Shown piece by piece: positions 10,570 through 20,945 of a stretch of 64,000 nucleotides of DNA. The notes beneath the pieces were generated by a model, which searched no databases, had not been told where the DNA came from, and worked only from the letters and a program-made list of their open reading frames with translations. The position numbers were made by a program, and so were the translations under genes. Each line of letters opens with the position of its first letter. Within the stretch, counting starts at the first letter, position 1. The stretch is from Symbiodinium natans (taxonomy: Eukaryota; Sar; Dinophyceae; Suessiales; Symbiodiniaceae): positions 308,501 to 372,500 of the forward strand of contig CAJNDS010002520.1 of assembly GCA_905221605.1 (NCBI GenBank), written 5' to 3'.

Positions 10570-11046
10570 TCGCCATACCATCAGAAAGAAAGTGTCGGAG
10601 ACCGCCATTTCAATTTGCCCCTTTCCATGAACCCTATAAACCCTAAACCCTAAACCCTAAACCCATTCCCCGACAGGTCAGCTAAGCGGGTGGCAAAAAA
10701 AAACCCATTCTCGGAGTCCTCTTCCACTGGCCAGAACGGGCCGATTTCTTGGTCTTCTAGGATTCTTGGAAAATCGAGGTACCCTTTCTTGGGGGCCTCT
10801 TAAAGGGGATTCTACATTCTACAAAGGGGTATCCATTTTTTTGGGAAATACTATTCTATTTGGGGAATAAAACGGGGTACCCCTATTTCGGGAAATGCCG
10901 AATGGCTTCGGGAAGGTCATTGTTGCTGTTTTCAAGCTTTGGGAAAGGCACAGTCTTAACTCAGACCTTCTGTCATTCAGATGGCCACTCTCTTCTTTCG
11001 AGGCAGCACGAATCGCGGCAAGCAGGCGCAAGCTTCATGTGCCCAG

Positions 11047-11115
11047 ATGATTTTGCCATGGGTTTGGGGGTGGCAGTGCGGTCAATGATCTCTCTTCCAC
11101 CCTGCACCCAGACAT
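11047..11115 (+). CDS. Internal exon, unknown protein
   Basis: Acceptor ATGTGCCCAG and consensus donor GTGAGT bracket 22 codons plus three split bases (DFAMGLGVAVRSMISLPPC). Third positions favour G/C. Confidence 0.5.
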
Positions 11116-11363
11116 GTGAGTCCCTGGCATGTTTTGCCCTATCCTGGTCCTTGAGCACCGACTGATTTCAACATGACCTCAACACCCCCTGTCACAGGCC
11201 CTACTGGTACCAAGTAGGCCTATATGGCAAAGTTGGGGGAGGGGGGGATGGTATAACTACGAAATAACGATATATGCCTACAAGGTCCATGAGCTCGAGT
11301 TGGTGAGTTGGGATCCCCTGCAGGGTTTCGGGAAATTGGGAGAGGGTTCATCCTGCCCTGCAG

Positions 11364-11696
11364 TACTGGGTTCTGCCTCCGGACTTCTCGGAAGAGCCCG
11401 TTGCTGCTTGCTTCGCATCTTCCTTGACCTTGTTCCCCTCTCAGCCTTACACCCCCTGGTTCTTCGTAGGGATCGAGGGATTTCGGGCCCTATATGTACC
11501 CTTTACAGCATTCTGTAGGGCCCCCATTCCCTCATTCCCGACTAAGAACCAGCCGGTACAGGGCTCAAGGTTTGGGCAGATGTCATGTGAGACGATTGGT
11601 GTAGGTACAGTAACCACAGTAGATCACACCCAGGGCATCGCGGGTTCCAGGTGGCCATTAATGAGTGTGTTAAAGCCTAGGACTTCAGCGTGGTAG
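11364..11696 (+). CDS. Long open terminal-type exon
   Basis: After CCTGCCCTGCAG a frame of 110 codons is open to TAG 11694-11696. It begins YWVLPPDFSEEPVAACFASS and is rich in Pro, Phe and Thr. Codon third positions are only moderately G/C, and phase does not match exon 11047-11115, so the link and even the coding status are uncertain. Confidence 0.4.
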   Translation, partial: YWVLPPDFSEEPVAACFASSLTLFPSQPYTPWFFVGIEGFRALYVPFTAFCRAPIPSFPTKNQPVQGSRFGQMSCETIGVGTVTTVDHTQGIAGSRWPLMSVLKPRTSAW

Positions 11697-12155
11697 CAGG
11701 GGTGGGGGGGGGGGAGGGGGAGGGGGGCTAAGAGGGGCAGGGTATGATAGGAATGGGCTGGAACATAAGATCCTGACCCCTGGAGACGAGAAGGATCAAG
11801 CTCTTGTGTGTGTGCTTCGCCGAGGAATTTGCCGATGTGTTGCCGGAGGAGGCTTGCCCTTAGTGCTGGCTTCCTTTGTTTTAAGTCCCCAGCTTGTGAC
11901 TAGCTTGATTAATGACTGAACTGCCCAAGCGTGGATTCAGAATCATAATACATGAAGCCTCCGCAAGCAATACTCGCTTCCTGCCGCATGTAGCTATTCC
12001 AAAGCCGGGGCCCTTCACATCCCTCAACCTGGTCCAAAGAATCTTGACAGAAACTCGCGGACCCTCCGAAACGCATCGATGCGCGACATGTGTATAAACC
12101 CACCTAAACAAAACCTGCAAACCGCTCAGCTTGTCCATACATCTCGGCACGACAG

Positions 12156-12221
12156 GTCCTCAAGCGTGCTCTCGAGGAAATGGGTCTGGCGGAGCGAATG
12201 CGAGACCCAAATTGGCAACTT
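12156..12221 (+). CDS. Internal exon, helical segment
   Basis: Acceptor CGGCACGACAG is followed by 22 codons reading VLKRALEEMGLAERMRDPNW and a possible donor GTCTTG; the frame stays open 15 codons further to a TGA. Charged amphipathic-helix composition and G/C-ending codons support coding. Not recognised. Confidence 0.55.
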
Positions 12222-12576
12222 GTCTTGCTTTCTGGAGAGAGTAGGATCATAGTTCTGGATAATTGAGGCTATCACAGATTGAGGGTTTGGGGCAAACGCG
12301 TTTGGGGTGAGAGGCAGCGTGGGCGCTCCCTGTTACAGCTTGGTGTTTGCCAATGGCCTCAGCCACACCATGTATATTTACATATAGCACTGTTAATTTA
12401 ACATATAGATGTATATGTTCATCTGTATATATATATACTATATATATGTACTATATATACTACATTATGGGATATTTGGTCGGGTGTCGCAAAAACAAAC
12501 ATCGCAAATCTCACCGTTGCCCCCGCAACTTCTGGCTGCCGAATACCCTCGAGTCTGCGACCGGTGCTTGTGCTGT

Positions 12577-12653
12577 AGGGTTTAGGGTTTAGGGTTTAGG
12601 GTTTAGGGTTTAGGGTTTAGGGTTTAGGGTTTAGGGTTTAGGGTTTAGGGTTT
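12577..12653 (+). repeat. Telomere-type array (TTTAGGG)11
   Basis: About eleven perfect TTTAGGG units, ending eleven bases before the family D element copy 1. Confidence 0.95.
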
Positions 12654-12665
12654 AAGGCTTTTAAG

Positions 12666-12768
12666 CTTAGTAGTAGAGTAGGTAACCTTTAACCTTTTTG
12701 GGGTAATCCAATCCCCTTGTAATCCCAAAGGTTCACCTTTAGTTCCCCTAGGTACTGGACAACTACAG
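12666..12768. mobile_element. Family D introner-like element, copy 1
   Basis: Left end CTTAGTAGTAGAGTAGG and right end GGTACTGGACAACTACAG are inverted relatives. Inner arms AACCTTTAACCTTTTTGGGG and CCCAAAGGTTCACCTTTAG are also inverted. A 4-bp target duplication TAAG flanks it (12662-12665 and 12769-12772). Its right end CTACAG is the acceptor of the following exon. Confidence 0.75.
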
Positions 12769-12898
12769 TAAGTGTTTCGGGCAGTTCTTGAGTGGCAACA
12801 AGGGCAGTTCGGTTCTTGTGGTCTGCAGGGTGGACCCTGCATTCAAGAAGATGGTGTCCGACGCCCTGGAGGACACAGAGGGCGCTTGCTGTTGCTAG
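12769..12898 (+). CDS. Terminal exon ending in Cys-Cys-Cys
   Basis: Begins at the acceptor provided by element D1 (ACTACAG) and reads KCFGQFLSGNKGSSVLVV then VDPAFKKMVSDALEDTEGA and CCC before TAG 12896-12898. Third positions are mostly G/C. A triple-cysteine C-terminus could be lipid-modified (palmitoylation or prenylation); that is inference. Upstream exons are not phase-linked. Confidence 0.55.
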
Positions 12899-13012
12899 TG
12901 ACAGGCGGTGTTTCTGTGGCAGGTTTTTTGTGGGACACGTGCACACGTCTCCAGTGTCGCACAGGGCCTGCAGCACAGTACGAACAAGACAGCCCCCTTT
13001 CCAGGGGTTGCT

Positions 13013-13090
13013 ACCCTAAACCCTAGTGACCCTACTAACCCTACTAACCCTACTAACCCTACTAACCCTAACCCCTAAACCCTAAACCCC
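13013..13090 (+). repeat. Variant telomere-like array with CCCTACTAA units
   Basis: Four or so CCCTACTAA nonamers between CCCTAAA units, showing a derivative of the telomere heptamer amplified in tandem. Confidence 0.8.
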
Positions 13091-13352
13091 CCTACTGGTA
13101 GAGACTCCGCAGCTCGGTGTCTCCAAAGCAATGCACAGAATACGCCTTGGGGGGATGGCCTCATGCTTGCAACCCTACAGGGCCCCCATCTAACTCACCC
13201 AGCAGACACCCGAAACCCTGAAAACCCAGAAGCTTCCTGAAACCACCTAAGCCCCGTGAAGAAATGAAGGACAAGGAAAGCTGGAAAGCCCTAAAGCCCC
13301 AAGACCCTAAGACTTTCACACGGCCGAGCTGCGACAGACTACGTATTCGCAG

Positions 13353-13415
13353 GATCATCTCGCACCCCCGGTGGTCGGCTACTTCGCCGAACCGCCGCTG
13401 CAGCACGCACCAGAA
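13353..13415 (+). CDS. Internal exon with GC donor
   Basis: Acceptor CGTATTCGCAG precedes 21 codons (DHLAPPVVGYFAEPPLQHAP) with strongly G/C-ending codons. The next bases GCTACTATTTGCTTAAG are the left end of family G element copy 2, so the donor would be GC. Not recognised. Confidence 0.5.
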
Positions 13416-13480
13416 GCTACTATTTGCTTAAGCCCCCCCCCCCCACACACACAAAAACAATCCCTATATTTCCCCTAAAC
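13416..13480. mobile_element. Family G element, copy 2
   Basis: GCTACTATTTGCTTAAG followed by a C-run and AAAAACAATCCCTATATTTC, the same order as copy 1 at 9466. The right arm is replaced by CCCTAAA units. Confidence 0.5.
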
Positions 13481-13560
13481 CCCTAAACCCTAAAGGCTGC
13501 AGTGTGCAGTTCCCACAGAAGCCATAGCTTGAACCATACACTGTCAACCTTCGGCATTTC

Positions 13561-13905
13561 ATGTTAATGACTCGGCATATCCAAGATGTGAAGTGGCATG
13601 TGAGCATGAATGCTTTGTGTACTTTACTTTATGCGCTGTGTTTGTTTGATGTCGTTAGACCTGGTATGGTGCAGCAGTTGTTTGTGCTGCCAGATTTTCA
13701 TGTCTCGCGTGCCCTTGCAAAATACCTGACGCCTCTAACCATAATTTGTCCTGAGTGTGAGGCAAAAGAATTCCCTGAATCAGCTAGATCCCCCCAAATG
13801 TCGGCTGTGTGGCCATATGAGGACGTACACCTTTTGAGCCTTGCACGCAAAGGTCGAGAGATCGAAAGCTGCAGGCACCATTGCGTGGGGGGTTGGGGGT
13901 TTTGA
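13561..13905 (+). CDS. Candidate ORF, hydrophobic N-terminal half
   Basis: An ATG-initiated frame of 114 codons (MNALCTLLYALCLFDVVRPG internally, later SAVWPYEDVHLLSLARK). It is AT-richer than the other exons, with mixed third positions. An antisense frame is also open. Confidence 0.3.
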   Translation: MLMTRHIQDVKWHVSMNALCTLLYALCLFDVVRPGMVQQLFVLPDFHVSRALAKYLTPLTIICPECEAKEFPESARSPQMSAVWPYEDVHLLSLARKGREIESCRHHCVGGWGF

Positions 13906-14059
13906 GGTTCGCGGCTTTGAGCTTGGAGTGGAGGTTGGTTGCTTGGATTGCAGGACAGAGGACTGGGGCTTACGGATGGTGAAAGGGGCAATCAACACTT
14001 GAACATCTGCGAAGACTTGGGGTTGCAGAGTGAGAGGGATCAATTCTCCATGGACGCAG

Positions 14060-14112
14060 AAGTGTGCCGAAGAGGCCACTGTGGGATTCTCTTCTCGAAG
14101 CTCGACATGGGA
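14060..14112 (+). CDS. Internal exon
   Basis: Acceptor ATGGACGCAG and donor GTGTGA enclose VCRRGHCGILFSKLDMG with G/C-ending codons. A competing frame through the same stretch is open but less biased. Confidence 0.4.
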
Positions 14113-14259
14113 GTGTGAGAGACACGGAAAGACGTTTTTGTGTAATATTTAGAGACAGAGAGCGAGAGCGAGAGAGAGAGAGAGAGAGACACAGTGCGAG
14201 AGCGATCGACTCACCTGGCATTCTCATGTTTCGTTGACGGCCATATCATATATAGTATT

Positions 14260-14587
14260 GATTCACGGGTCATTGGGGGCGTCGGAGATGTGGAAGCTTC
14301 CGATGCTTGTGGTTGGAAGGAGACGGCCCCCGCGAACAATGGCACGAACTCCTCCAACGAGCCTGGCCGGCAGGTTTAGGGTTTGTGTTTGGGGTTTAGG
14401 GTTTAGGGTTTAGGGTTGTGGGTTGTGGGCTTCGGTTTTGCACTGGGATTCAGTTGTCACGTGTGAGTGCGGGCGGGGTAGTGTCCTTAGTGGTGCCATG
14501 AATCTTACGCTAGAAAAGGTGAGTCTAGCCTTGCCTTGGAGCTTGCGGATTCTGCTGGAGGATGTGAAGGCCAAGCCAAAACGTTGA
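14260..14587 (+). CDS. Two nearby exons, possible gene end
   Basis: Exon about 14260-14373 (GDVEASDACGWKETAPANNG, two N-glycosylation sequons) ends at GTTTAGGG, the first base pair of a TTTAGGG run. Exon 14491-14587 follows GTGTCCTTAG. One frame reads MNLTLEKVSLALPWSLRILL and stops at TGA 14585-14587 with better third positions. Another, phase-compatible with the upstream exon, reads SLALELADSAGGCEGQAKTL and stops at the next TAA. I cannot choose between them. Confidence 0.45.
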
Positions 14588-14944
14588 AACCCTAACCGCC
14601 AAGACCGATCCCAAAAGCAAGCAAGCAAATCGGAGTTGCCTGGCACCCTTAGGCTTTCAGGAGTATGCTCCAAACAGAGAGGCCCCCAGTCCAGCGCTAG
14701 TTCAAATCGATTGGACGCCTTGGCCTCGTGACACCCCCCCCCCCTTCCCAAGGCCGAAGCTTGTTGGCTCAGGGGTTTACGGGTTCAGTTTTCTCTTAGT
14801 CCCGTAGACGTCCCTTAGCCGGCTTTTGGGGGGGTCGCATAGACTTCCTGGAGGTGAACTAGGAAGATGGACAGGGCAGATGAGAATGTACAGGGTTCAA
14901 GGCATACGTGTGTGTTGGTTGCATTGTGTGTGTGTGTGTTGCAG

Positions 14945-15251
14945 TCTTCAGAGCCCTGCAGTTGCACATATCAGAAGATACACTGCGCTGGCAAGTGTCG
15001 GCATACATTCATGCATAGACAACACCCTCAGAGTTTCCAAGGACACCGTCGAAGTCATCTATCAGTGCGCACCGTGGCTGCAAGACGGTTTGTTCCTTCA
15101 GGTTTCACCCTGCCAACCATACAATCATGTTGCCAGTTGTTGTTTGATGAGATGCGACGTTTCATCTCAAGAGTGCCATCTACGGATCCTACACGACATG
15201 CTTGTTGAGGCATTGAAGTCTATCGGTTTCTTTCGCTGTTTCTCTCGATAG
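14945..15251 (+). CDS. 101-codon terminal-type exon
   Basis: After TGTGTTGCAG, preceded by a TG-rich tract, one frame is open for 101 codons to TAG 15249-15251. It includes VAHIRRYTALASVGIHSC, VSKDTVEVIYQCAPWLQDGL and LHDMLVEALKSIGFFRCFSR. It is helical in character with scattered Cys. No motif recognised. Confidence 0.5.
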
Positions 15252-15339
15252 AGCCCGAGCCTAAGACCAGAACGCCAAACATTTTGGATCCAGCGCGCGC
15301 CCTTTGGATGGTGCGTCGGGTTTAGAGATGTGCGTTTGC

Positions 15340-15396
15340 TTGACGAGGGATGCCGGGGTGGGCCTTATCGACCTTGCTGAAAGGCTTGGTCGGTCG
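15340..15396 (+). CDS. Exon fragment upstream of element E1
   Basis: The frame reads DAGVGLIDLAERLGRS and runs exactly to GTGGTACCC, the same donor-like start that family E shows in the dienelactone hydrolase gene. The acceptor and the next exon are not certain. Confidence 0.4.
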
Positions 15397-15497
15397 GTGG
15401 TACCCTTTACCCTTTTTGTGGGTTATGGGCTCCCTTATCAAATAACCAACCCCAAAAAAGGGTGCCATTATCAAAATATTGTTACTGGGTTACCAAG
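15397..15497. mobile_element. Family E introner-like element, copy 1
   Basis: GTGGTACCCTTTACCCTTTT, an internal AACCAACCCCAAAAAAGGG hairpin arm, and the end GTTACTGGGTTACCAAG match copy 2 at 22984 in order and spacing. Confidence 0.65.
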
Positions 15498-15559
15498 AAG
15501 GCCTGAAGCTTCCGTGCCCTATCTTTGCACCATGCACCGTGCAGGCGCCTGACATTACG

Positions 15560-16061
15560 GTGGCAGATCCAATTCCGTGGGAGTTAGGCTCCGCTGCATG
15601 CAGTGCTTAAATAAGTTCCCCCCCTCAAAGTAGGGCCCCTTTCTACTTGCTGACCTTAAATATTCGGATCTCCCAAGCCGTGAAAATACGCGCTTTCGTT
15701 TGACAAATACCTAAGCTCAGAGCGTTTATCGTGGAATTTCTGGGTTGGCAGAACCCCTAAAAGCCCCAAAACGCCTAAACCTGGGGATCGCGTGTGTGTA
15801 ATGATGGGTTTTTTTTCAAGCTAGCAGGGTTTTGATGAATCATTAAAGAAACGAGGATATGATGGATTTGGCAGGGGTTGGTGTCAGCTAGGCTGATGGC
15901 AAAAAACATCCCAAGTTTGCGCGTTAGGGTGGTAGTCGTGTGGGCTTGGGAATTTAATAACTGCTGTGCCCAGCCCTCATGTTGCGATTTTGGCCATCTT
16001 CTGGACAAGTGCTCCTTGGCTTAGGATTTAGGACTGGGATTTCAAGTTTAATTACCCCGCG
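15560..16061. other. Gene-free interval
   Basis: No supported exon. Unique sequence with single heptamer remnants. A minus-strand open frame covers part of 15954-16274 but overlaps a better + frame. Confidence 0.35.
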
Positions 16062-16280
16062 TTGAACCGTCCCAACCAACAAGTTGTTGCGAATCCCAAT
16101 ACCTACAGCCAGAAGGTGGGGGATGTTATCTTGTCCCTTATCGGGTTTAAGAGACTGTTTGCAGGATGCGTAGATGGCCAAGACGGTAACCCTGAAAGCC
16201 CCCAACCCGAGGTTTGTGGCAAAGAGCCAAGCGAGCTTAAGCCTTACAGGGCTAAGAGAGGAAAGTACATACATGTCATC
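16062..16280 (+). CDS. Candidate exon
   Basis: An open frame including NTYSQKVGDVILSLIGFK and DGQDGNPESPQPEVCGKEPS runs until CCCTAAA repeats. It is protein-like, but splice sites and third positions are not decisive. Confidence 0.3.
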
Positions 16281-16292
16281 CTAAACCCTGCT

Positions 16293-16366
16293 GTAAACCC
16301 AAAACCCTAAACCCTCAACCCTAAACCCTAAACCCTAAACCCTAAACCCTAAACCCTAAACCCTAA
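16293..16366 (+). repeat. Telomere-type array (CCCTAAA)n
   Basis: About ten units ending eight bases before the acceptor CCTTGTAG of exon 16375. A second array at about 16690-16773 switches from CCCTAAA to CCCTGAA halfway. Confidence 0.9.
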
Positions 16367-16374
16367 CCTTGTAG

Positions 16375-16468
16375 GCTCTGGCATGCCATGCTACTCCGCG
16401 GTGGAGTCCTGGAAGGGCAACTTGAAATGCCCCCGTGGCACCTTCAGCACGACACTTGGCACGCACTG
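16375..16468 (+). CDS. Internal exon bounded by telomere repeats
   Basis: Between CCTTGTAG and a GTTTAGGG donor. The preferred frame reads SGMPCYSAVESWKGNLKCPR then GTFSTTLGTHW, with mostly C/G third positions. Two Cys may pair in an extracellular fold. The donor GTTTAG is itself a telomere heptamer. Confidence 0.5.
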
Positions 16469-16930
16469 GTTTAGGGTTTAGGGTTTTCTGTGGTCTACCT
16501 GGAGCCCTATTTACCCACAGTTTCATGGGTTTTTTTACCTACGAATTCAGGGGTAGCTCCTACTACTAAGTGTAGGTACAGAGAGTCCCAGGTAGGGTCG
16601 AGGGTGTAGGGTGTTGCTCAGGGAAGGAGAATGGGGCTAAGTTTGCGTGAGCTGTTTACGCCTTGTTAAGGTACAGGCTTGCCCGAGTTAAACCCTAAAC
16701 CCTAAACCCTAAACCCTAAACCCTGAACCCTGAACCCTGAACCCTGAACCCTGAACCCTGAACCCTGAACCCTAGTTAAGGTTGTGGGCTTCGGATGGTG
16801 CAGCTTCGACGACGACGACGACTACTACCATTACTTCTGACTACTAGTTGCAAACGACTGGTAACTAGTACTATCCACTGATGTCGCGAATCCTCAACAA
16901 CCACAAAACTCCTTGGCCGCATCATTTCAG

Positions 16931-17029
16931 GATTGGGTCCACTGCGCCGGAGAATTGCATTCAGCAAGGCCGAAGAATTGCTGTGACGAGTCTCAGACTG
17001 CATGCAGTCGATGTCTAGGCTGTGGTTGA
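16931..17029 (+). CDS. Terminal-type exon, cysteine-rich or alternative frame
   Basis: After CATCATTTCAG, frame one reads DWVHCAGELHSARPKNCC and ends CLGCG at TGA 17027-17029. Frame three, which matches the phase of exon 16375-16468, reads IGSTAPENCIQQGRRIAVTS and stops at TAG 17015-17017. Both are plausible; transcript data would decide. Confidence 0.45.
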   Translation, partial: DWVHCAGELHSARPKNCCDESQTACSRCLGCG

Positions 17030-17317
17030 AGAAATTGAAACCCAGTTACCATAGTGGCCATCGTATGGGTGCTTGGGAATCATTTCAGAGCACCTTACTA
17101 TGGTGCCATTTAGTTCCTGCTCTGTGAACAGCAACTGAGATTCGGGGGGGCGGTGCGTGGCGGCTAGATAAGAAGGACATTTGAAATGGGCCGTGTCCGG
17201 GTTCGACTTGGTCTGATGGTTTTAGGATTTCGTGCCATTTAGGGTCTTGGTGTGCATGAAAGGTTGTTTGCGGATCGACGGCTGGGATGTGTACAAAGGA
17301 AGAAGCGAGGGAGTGGG

Positions 17318-17422
17318 AGAGAGAGAGAGAGAGGGATAGAGAGGGAGAATGCTTGCCGAAAGAAAGAGAGAAAGAAAGAAAGGAAGGCAGGAAGAAAGGA
17401 AAAAAGGAGGAGAGAGAGAAGT
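17318..17422 (+). repeat. GA/GAAA/GGAA purine microsatellite
   Basis: GAGAGAGAG passing into GAAAGAAAGAAAGGAAGG. Open frames on both strands here are artefacts of low complexity. Confidence 0.9.
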
Positions 17423-17835
17423 TCGAGAACCTCACTGCCCATACTCCGTATCACAAGCAGGGGGAGGGTTGTCATACTTTGCCACGTGCCCGGGCAATGA
17501 GCAGCTTTCGGATTCACACACCTAGTCGCACAACTCAACTTACACCACTACGGTCGCAACCTCAGCGGGTTCTTGACCTGATGTTTCCATCTGAAACATG
17601 GCCATGTCTTATACATAGACAGATTTGCTAGTGCCCTTAGGGGGCTCCATGTAGAGGAAAGAAGGAAGCAAGGAATAGAGGAATAGAGAGCGAGAGGGAA
17701 AGAGCGGGCCCGAAGAAAGCCCGTCGGCGCATGGGTGTGTGAGTGTGTGAGTGTGTGTGTGTGTGTTAGTCCCTAAACCTGCTTAACCAAAACCCTGGTA
17801 CGTTGGTATCCTGACGAAGCCTCGAAGCATCTCAG

Positions 17836-18099
17836 TTCCGAGATCATGGCTTCCAATGGGTTTTACACGACGGCTGCGCCGTTCTTGACAGTTTGTATAT
17901 GAGAGCTCCTATTGCACCTGTGGCACTGTAGTCGAGCCTTGTTTGGGGTGTTGGTGTGTGCGTGTGGGGTGGGGGCGGGCAGGGGGTGGGCGTGGGAGAG
18001 CGCGACTCTTTGGCAACGTGCCGAAGACACTGAGGAACATCAACAAATGCTGCACGGCTGCATCAGTGGACAAAGTCAGCGACGATGAAGTGTTTCACA
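17836..18099 (+). CDS. Two phase-matched exons, unknown protein
   Basis: Exon 17836-17890 (FRDHGFQWVLHDGCAVLD) lies between CATCTCAG and donor GTTTGT. Exon 18001-18099 (RLFGNVPKTLRNINKCC, then SVDKVSDDEVFH) lies between GGGAGAG and donor GTAAGA. The phases join. The second acceptor has a G-rich rather than pyrimidine-rich approach, which is unusual. Not recognised. Confidence 0.55.
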
Positions 18100-18164
18100 G
18101 TAAGAAGGCCTCGAAAACCTAAGGCCTAACCCTAAACCCTGGAAATCTTAAACTCTCAATCCCG

Positions 18165-18674
18165 ATGTCGGGATCTCGGAGCTTATGGAGTCCTTGTACC
18201 CATGGGAGAGGGTTGAGTAGTTTAGGGTACATGATGCCGAATATCGACAATTTCTTGAGTTCATTTCGCTTTCAAGCGGGTGTAGAGCCATGTCGTGTGT
18301 TGGGGAAGGAGCGAACACGCACGGTTAGTTGCATCCTTGGACAGCTTGGCAGCTTGCAACGTTGCAGTACGTTGCTGCGTCGCCCTTCTGCGACGTGTCC
18401 CCCTATTAACTCCTCATCCACAAGATGGACGTATGAAAGCTTGCTGGAGTGCGACTTTCTGTCACGCATTAGTGGTGTGTGTCACGTCACTACCGCCTTC
18501 CTTCCCTTCACCTCCGCGCAGAGGCCCCCGAAACGAAGCCTAGCCCTACACCTCCCATGCCACCCCTCCAAAGCCGAAGTCGATGCCCTCCGCAGCACAT
18601 CAAGGCTACTGGCCAAGGCCGTGCTCGGGCATGCCAGCCAGCACTCCCTACACGTGGGAACCTTACAGTGTTGA
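18165..18674 (+). CDS. 169-codon ORF, unknown protein
   Basis: ATG-initiated and open to TGA 18672-18674. The last third (KAEVDALRSTSRLLAKAVLG) has a strong G/C third-position bias and follows a good acceptor CACCTCCGCGCAG at 18522, so it may be a separate terminal exon. The N-terminal part is less biased. Two other frames are also open over 18520-18700, so the call is tentative. Confidence 0.4.
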   Translation: MSGSRSLWSPCTHGRGLSSLGYMMPNIDNFLSSFRFQAGVEPCRVLGKERTRTVSCILGQLGSLQRCSTLLRRPSATCPPINSSSTRWTYESLLECDFLSRISGVCHVTTAFLPFTSAQRPPKRSLALHLPCHPSKAEVDALRSTSRLLAKAVLGHASQHSLHVGTLQC

Positions 18675-19250
18675 CGTGTTTGGGCTGGATTTCCTTAGGT
18701 TGGTTGCTTGGCTTCAGCAGTTGCTAAGGGCCGTTCGAACACCCCCCCTCCTCGGGTTAGGGCCTCCATTGCTTTTTGGGAAGGAGAGGCTTTCGAGTCT
18801 GGAGCGTTGTCTCTCACCAGTCGCGTATATACATGTGTGGATGCTTCGTTTGCATTCAGGGTAAGTTTCCGAACCATGTGCACCGAAGACATCCCAGAAC
18901 AATCCTGTATCCTCTCTCTTGGCTGGCTCCCTTCCCGGGGGGCGGGGGTGAGGGTGGGACGGGGGTGGGAGGGGGTTGGGGTGGGTTGAGGTGGGGGTGG
19001 TCATGTGAGGGCAGATGAGGCGACCCATGCACTTGTCACTAGATCCCATAGGCTTGCAAACCCTCGTTTTGGTCCGAGGTGCGCCCCGGAAGAGGCGCGA
19101 ACAGGAGAGAGCGTCTAGGGCGGACGTTTCGTTTTGGGCGTTAGGTGTTGTTTTTCGGCAAGGGCCTGACAGCCATGCAACTCGCCGTTGTGATCCGACA
19201 GGTATGAAGCCAGTTAGGAATCCATGAAGATGTAGCAGGTATAATTAAAG

Positions 19251-19545
19251 TTGTTTCAGAAGAGCAAGGCGGATGTAGCAATTGGGTTTACTGAGTTTAC
19301 ACTGGGATTGTGCAAACGAATATCAACATCAAGGCTTGTCGATGAGTCGTCGCAATCGTTGCTTAGCAAAGGAGGTTTGCTGGATGGTTTCACAATGTTC
19401 AGAGGTTGCATTCGGACTGTTCTGCGGCCTTCTGTTTGTTCTTTATAGGGCAGCTGCAGCGCAGATCGCGAATGGATATCTATCTGTCTTTAGTTTGCGC
19501 AAGACCAACGTAATCCTTGAGAGCACCACGGTTAACAGGAATTAG
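19251..19545 (+). CDS. Candidate coding region, two overlapping frames
   Basis: The first frame (KADVAIGFTEFTLGLCKR, RLVDESSQSLLSKGGLLDGF) stops at 19446-19448. The second (AAAAQIANGYLSVFSLRKTN) stops at TAG 19543-19545 and could be entered at acceptor CTTTATAG (about 19449). AT-richer codon use than its neighbours may point to a different origin. Confidence 0.35.
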
Positions 19546-19671
19546 TGCTAGCAATGCCATGCCCATGCTCATGTTCCGTTCTGGCGGCCAAGTAACAAGT
19601 ATCAGGTACCCATAGGCTGATTGCAAACTAGGCGGGTCCACCGTTTTTTCGCCTGGTCCGATAGCTGTCAG

Positions 19672-20021
19672 ATACTGTGCAACATCACGGAAGACTTGGA
19701 GATTTACGCCGCCGACACAACCGGTCTTCTGAAGAGACTGGGCTCAGACTGGATTGACTGGATACCCGAGGCCCAAACCCCGAATCATCTACGCGAGGTG
19801 CATCACAGCTCGACATCAGGGTCTCAGTAGGGTTCCTTCGTAGCTGAGTAGGAAACCTTCAACCTTTTGGGGCATATAAACGTTCCTACCAGAATTGAAA
19901 GGTTAACCTTTTCTGTGGCACGGGGTACTCAGCAACCAGGGTTCAGGCTGAGCGACACATCACTGACCGGGTCCAACCTGGGCACAGGCCAGTCCTTCTC
20001 GTCGCTTTCGAAAGACCCTAA
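19672..20021 (+). CDS. Two phase-0 exons spanning element D2
   Basis: Exon 19672-19797 follows AGCTGTCAG and encodes ITEDLEIYAADTTGLLKRLG and SDWIDWIPEAQTPNHLRE before donor GTGCAT. The next exon 19947-20021 begins after GGGTTCAG and reads AERHITDRVQPGHRPVLLVA then FERP and TAA. The intron consists of 38 bases, element D2, and its target duplication. The first exon has an acidic, clearly globular composition. Not recognised. Confidence 0.6.
19836..19939. mobile_element. Family D introner-like element, copy 2
   Basis: CTTCGTAGCTGAGTAGG at the left is inverted in GGTACTCAGCAACCAG at the right. Inner arms are AACCTTCAACCTTTTGGGG and GAAAGGTTAACCTTTTC. A 5-bp target duplication GGTTC flanks it (19831-19835 and 19940-19944). 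It lies wholly inside an intron. Confidence 0.75.
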
Positions 20022-20289
20022 AGCAGAAACCCCCAAGTTGTTTAACCCTAAGCCCTAAACCCTAAACACTTGAATTTTCCTACCCTCTCTGCCCCCTTCC
20101 GTGGACCCAAGGAAGTCCTTCATCTTGGGCGAGCCAATCGAAAACTTCCCAGACTCGAAACTTGTACCTCGGACATGAGTTTCAGGGTTCTTGGGGTTAA
20201 ACTGGTCCGTTGGGTTTTTTAGTTTTTTTTGTGGGGGGGGGGGGGGGGGGGGGGGGGCACGATCCTTCAACTAACCAAACCTAAGACAG

Positions 20290-20492
20290 TTGCATCCTTC
20301 CCTTGGCGCAACTCTGACAGTTCCGACCTCCATGAGTTGGGGGGCTGCAGTGTCGGGAATGGTTTCATGATAGTTCATGCCTCGCTCGGGCAGCAAGTTA
20401 GTTGGCCAACATCTGCTAGTCGATCACGCAACGGTGCTGTAAGCCATAACTCGGTTTTACAAAGGCTTGTTATGCGGGCACACGGCCAATAA
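20290..20492 (+). CDS. Candidate terminal exon
   Basis: After CCTAAGACAG a frame of 66 codons (SFPWRNSDSSDLHELGGCSV and GNGFMIVHASLGQQVSWP) runs to TAA 20490-20492. It follows a 20-base G-run. Third positions are mixed. Confidence 0.4.
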
Positions 20493-20945
20493 TTAATGCT
20501 GATCCTGCTTCCGGACATCTCTCTGCGATAGTGCGGTTTGCAGGTTCACCCAAACGATCGCTTAGGGCCTGTAAGTGTTGAGGATGCGTATTGCCCACTT
20601 GAAGCCTGGCCTTGTGGAAACATGCGGGATGCGTTGGGGGGGGGGGGATCGATGCCACAAGCGACAGGCCTGCCCTGAAGCCCAAGTATGTATGGGGATC
20701 ACAAAGGCACAAAGGCTTAGTCGGCTTAGTGGCTCAGAATTTAATGGCTTAGGATTTGGCGGGTTGGTTCTCGGGTCTCCGATGAGGTTTTCCAGTTGAG
20801 ATGTCGTGCGGAGATTTTCCCAAAAGCACATACCAAACAGTTCCATGTCTCCAAAGTAACATCTCAGATCCAGTGTCCTAAACCCTCAACCCTCAACCCT
20901 AAACCCTAAACCCTAAACCCTAGCCCTAAACCCTGAATCACGAAG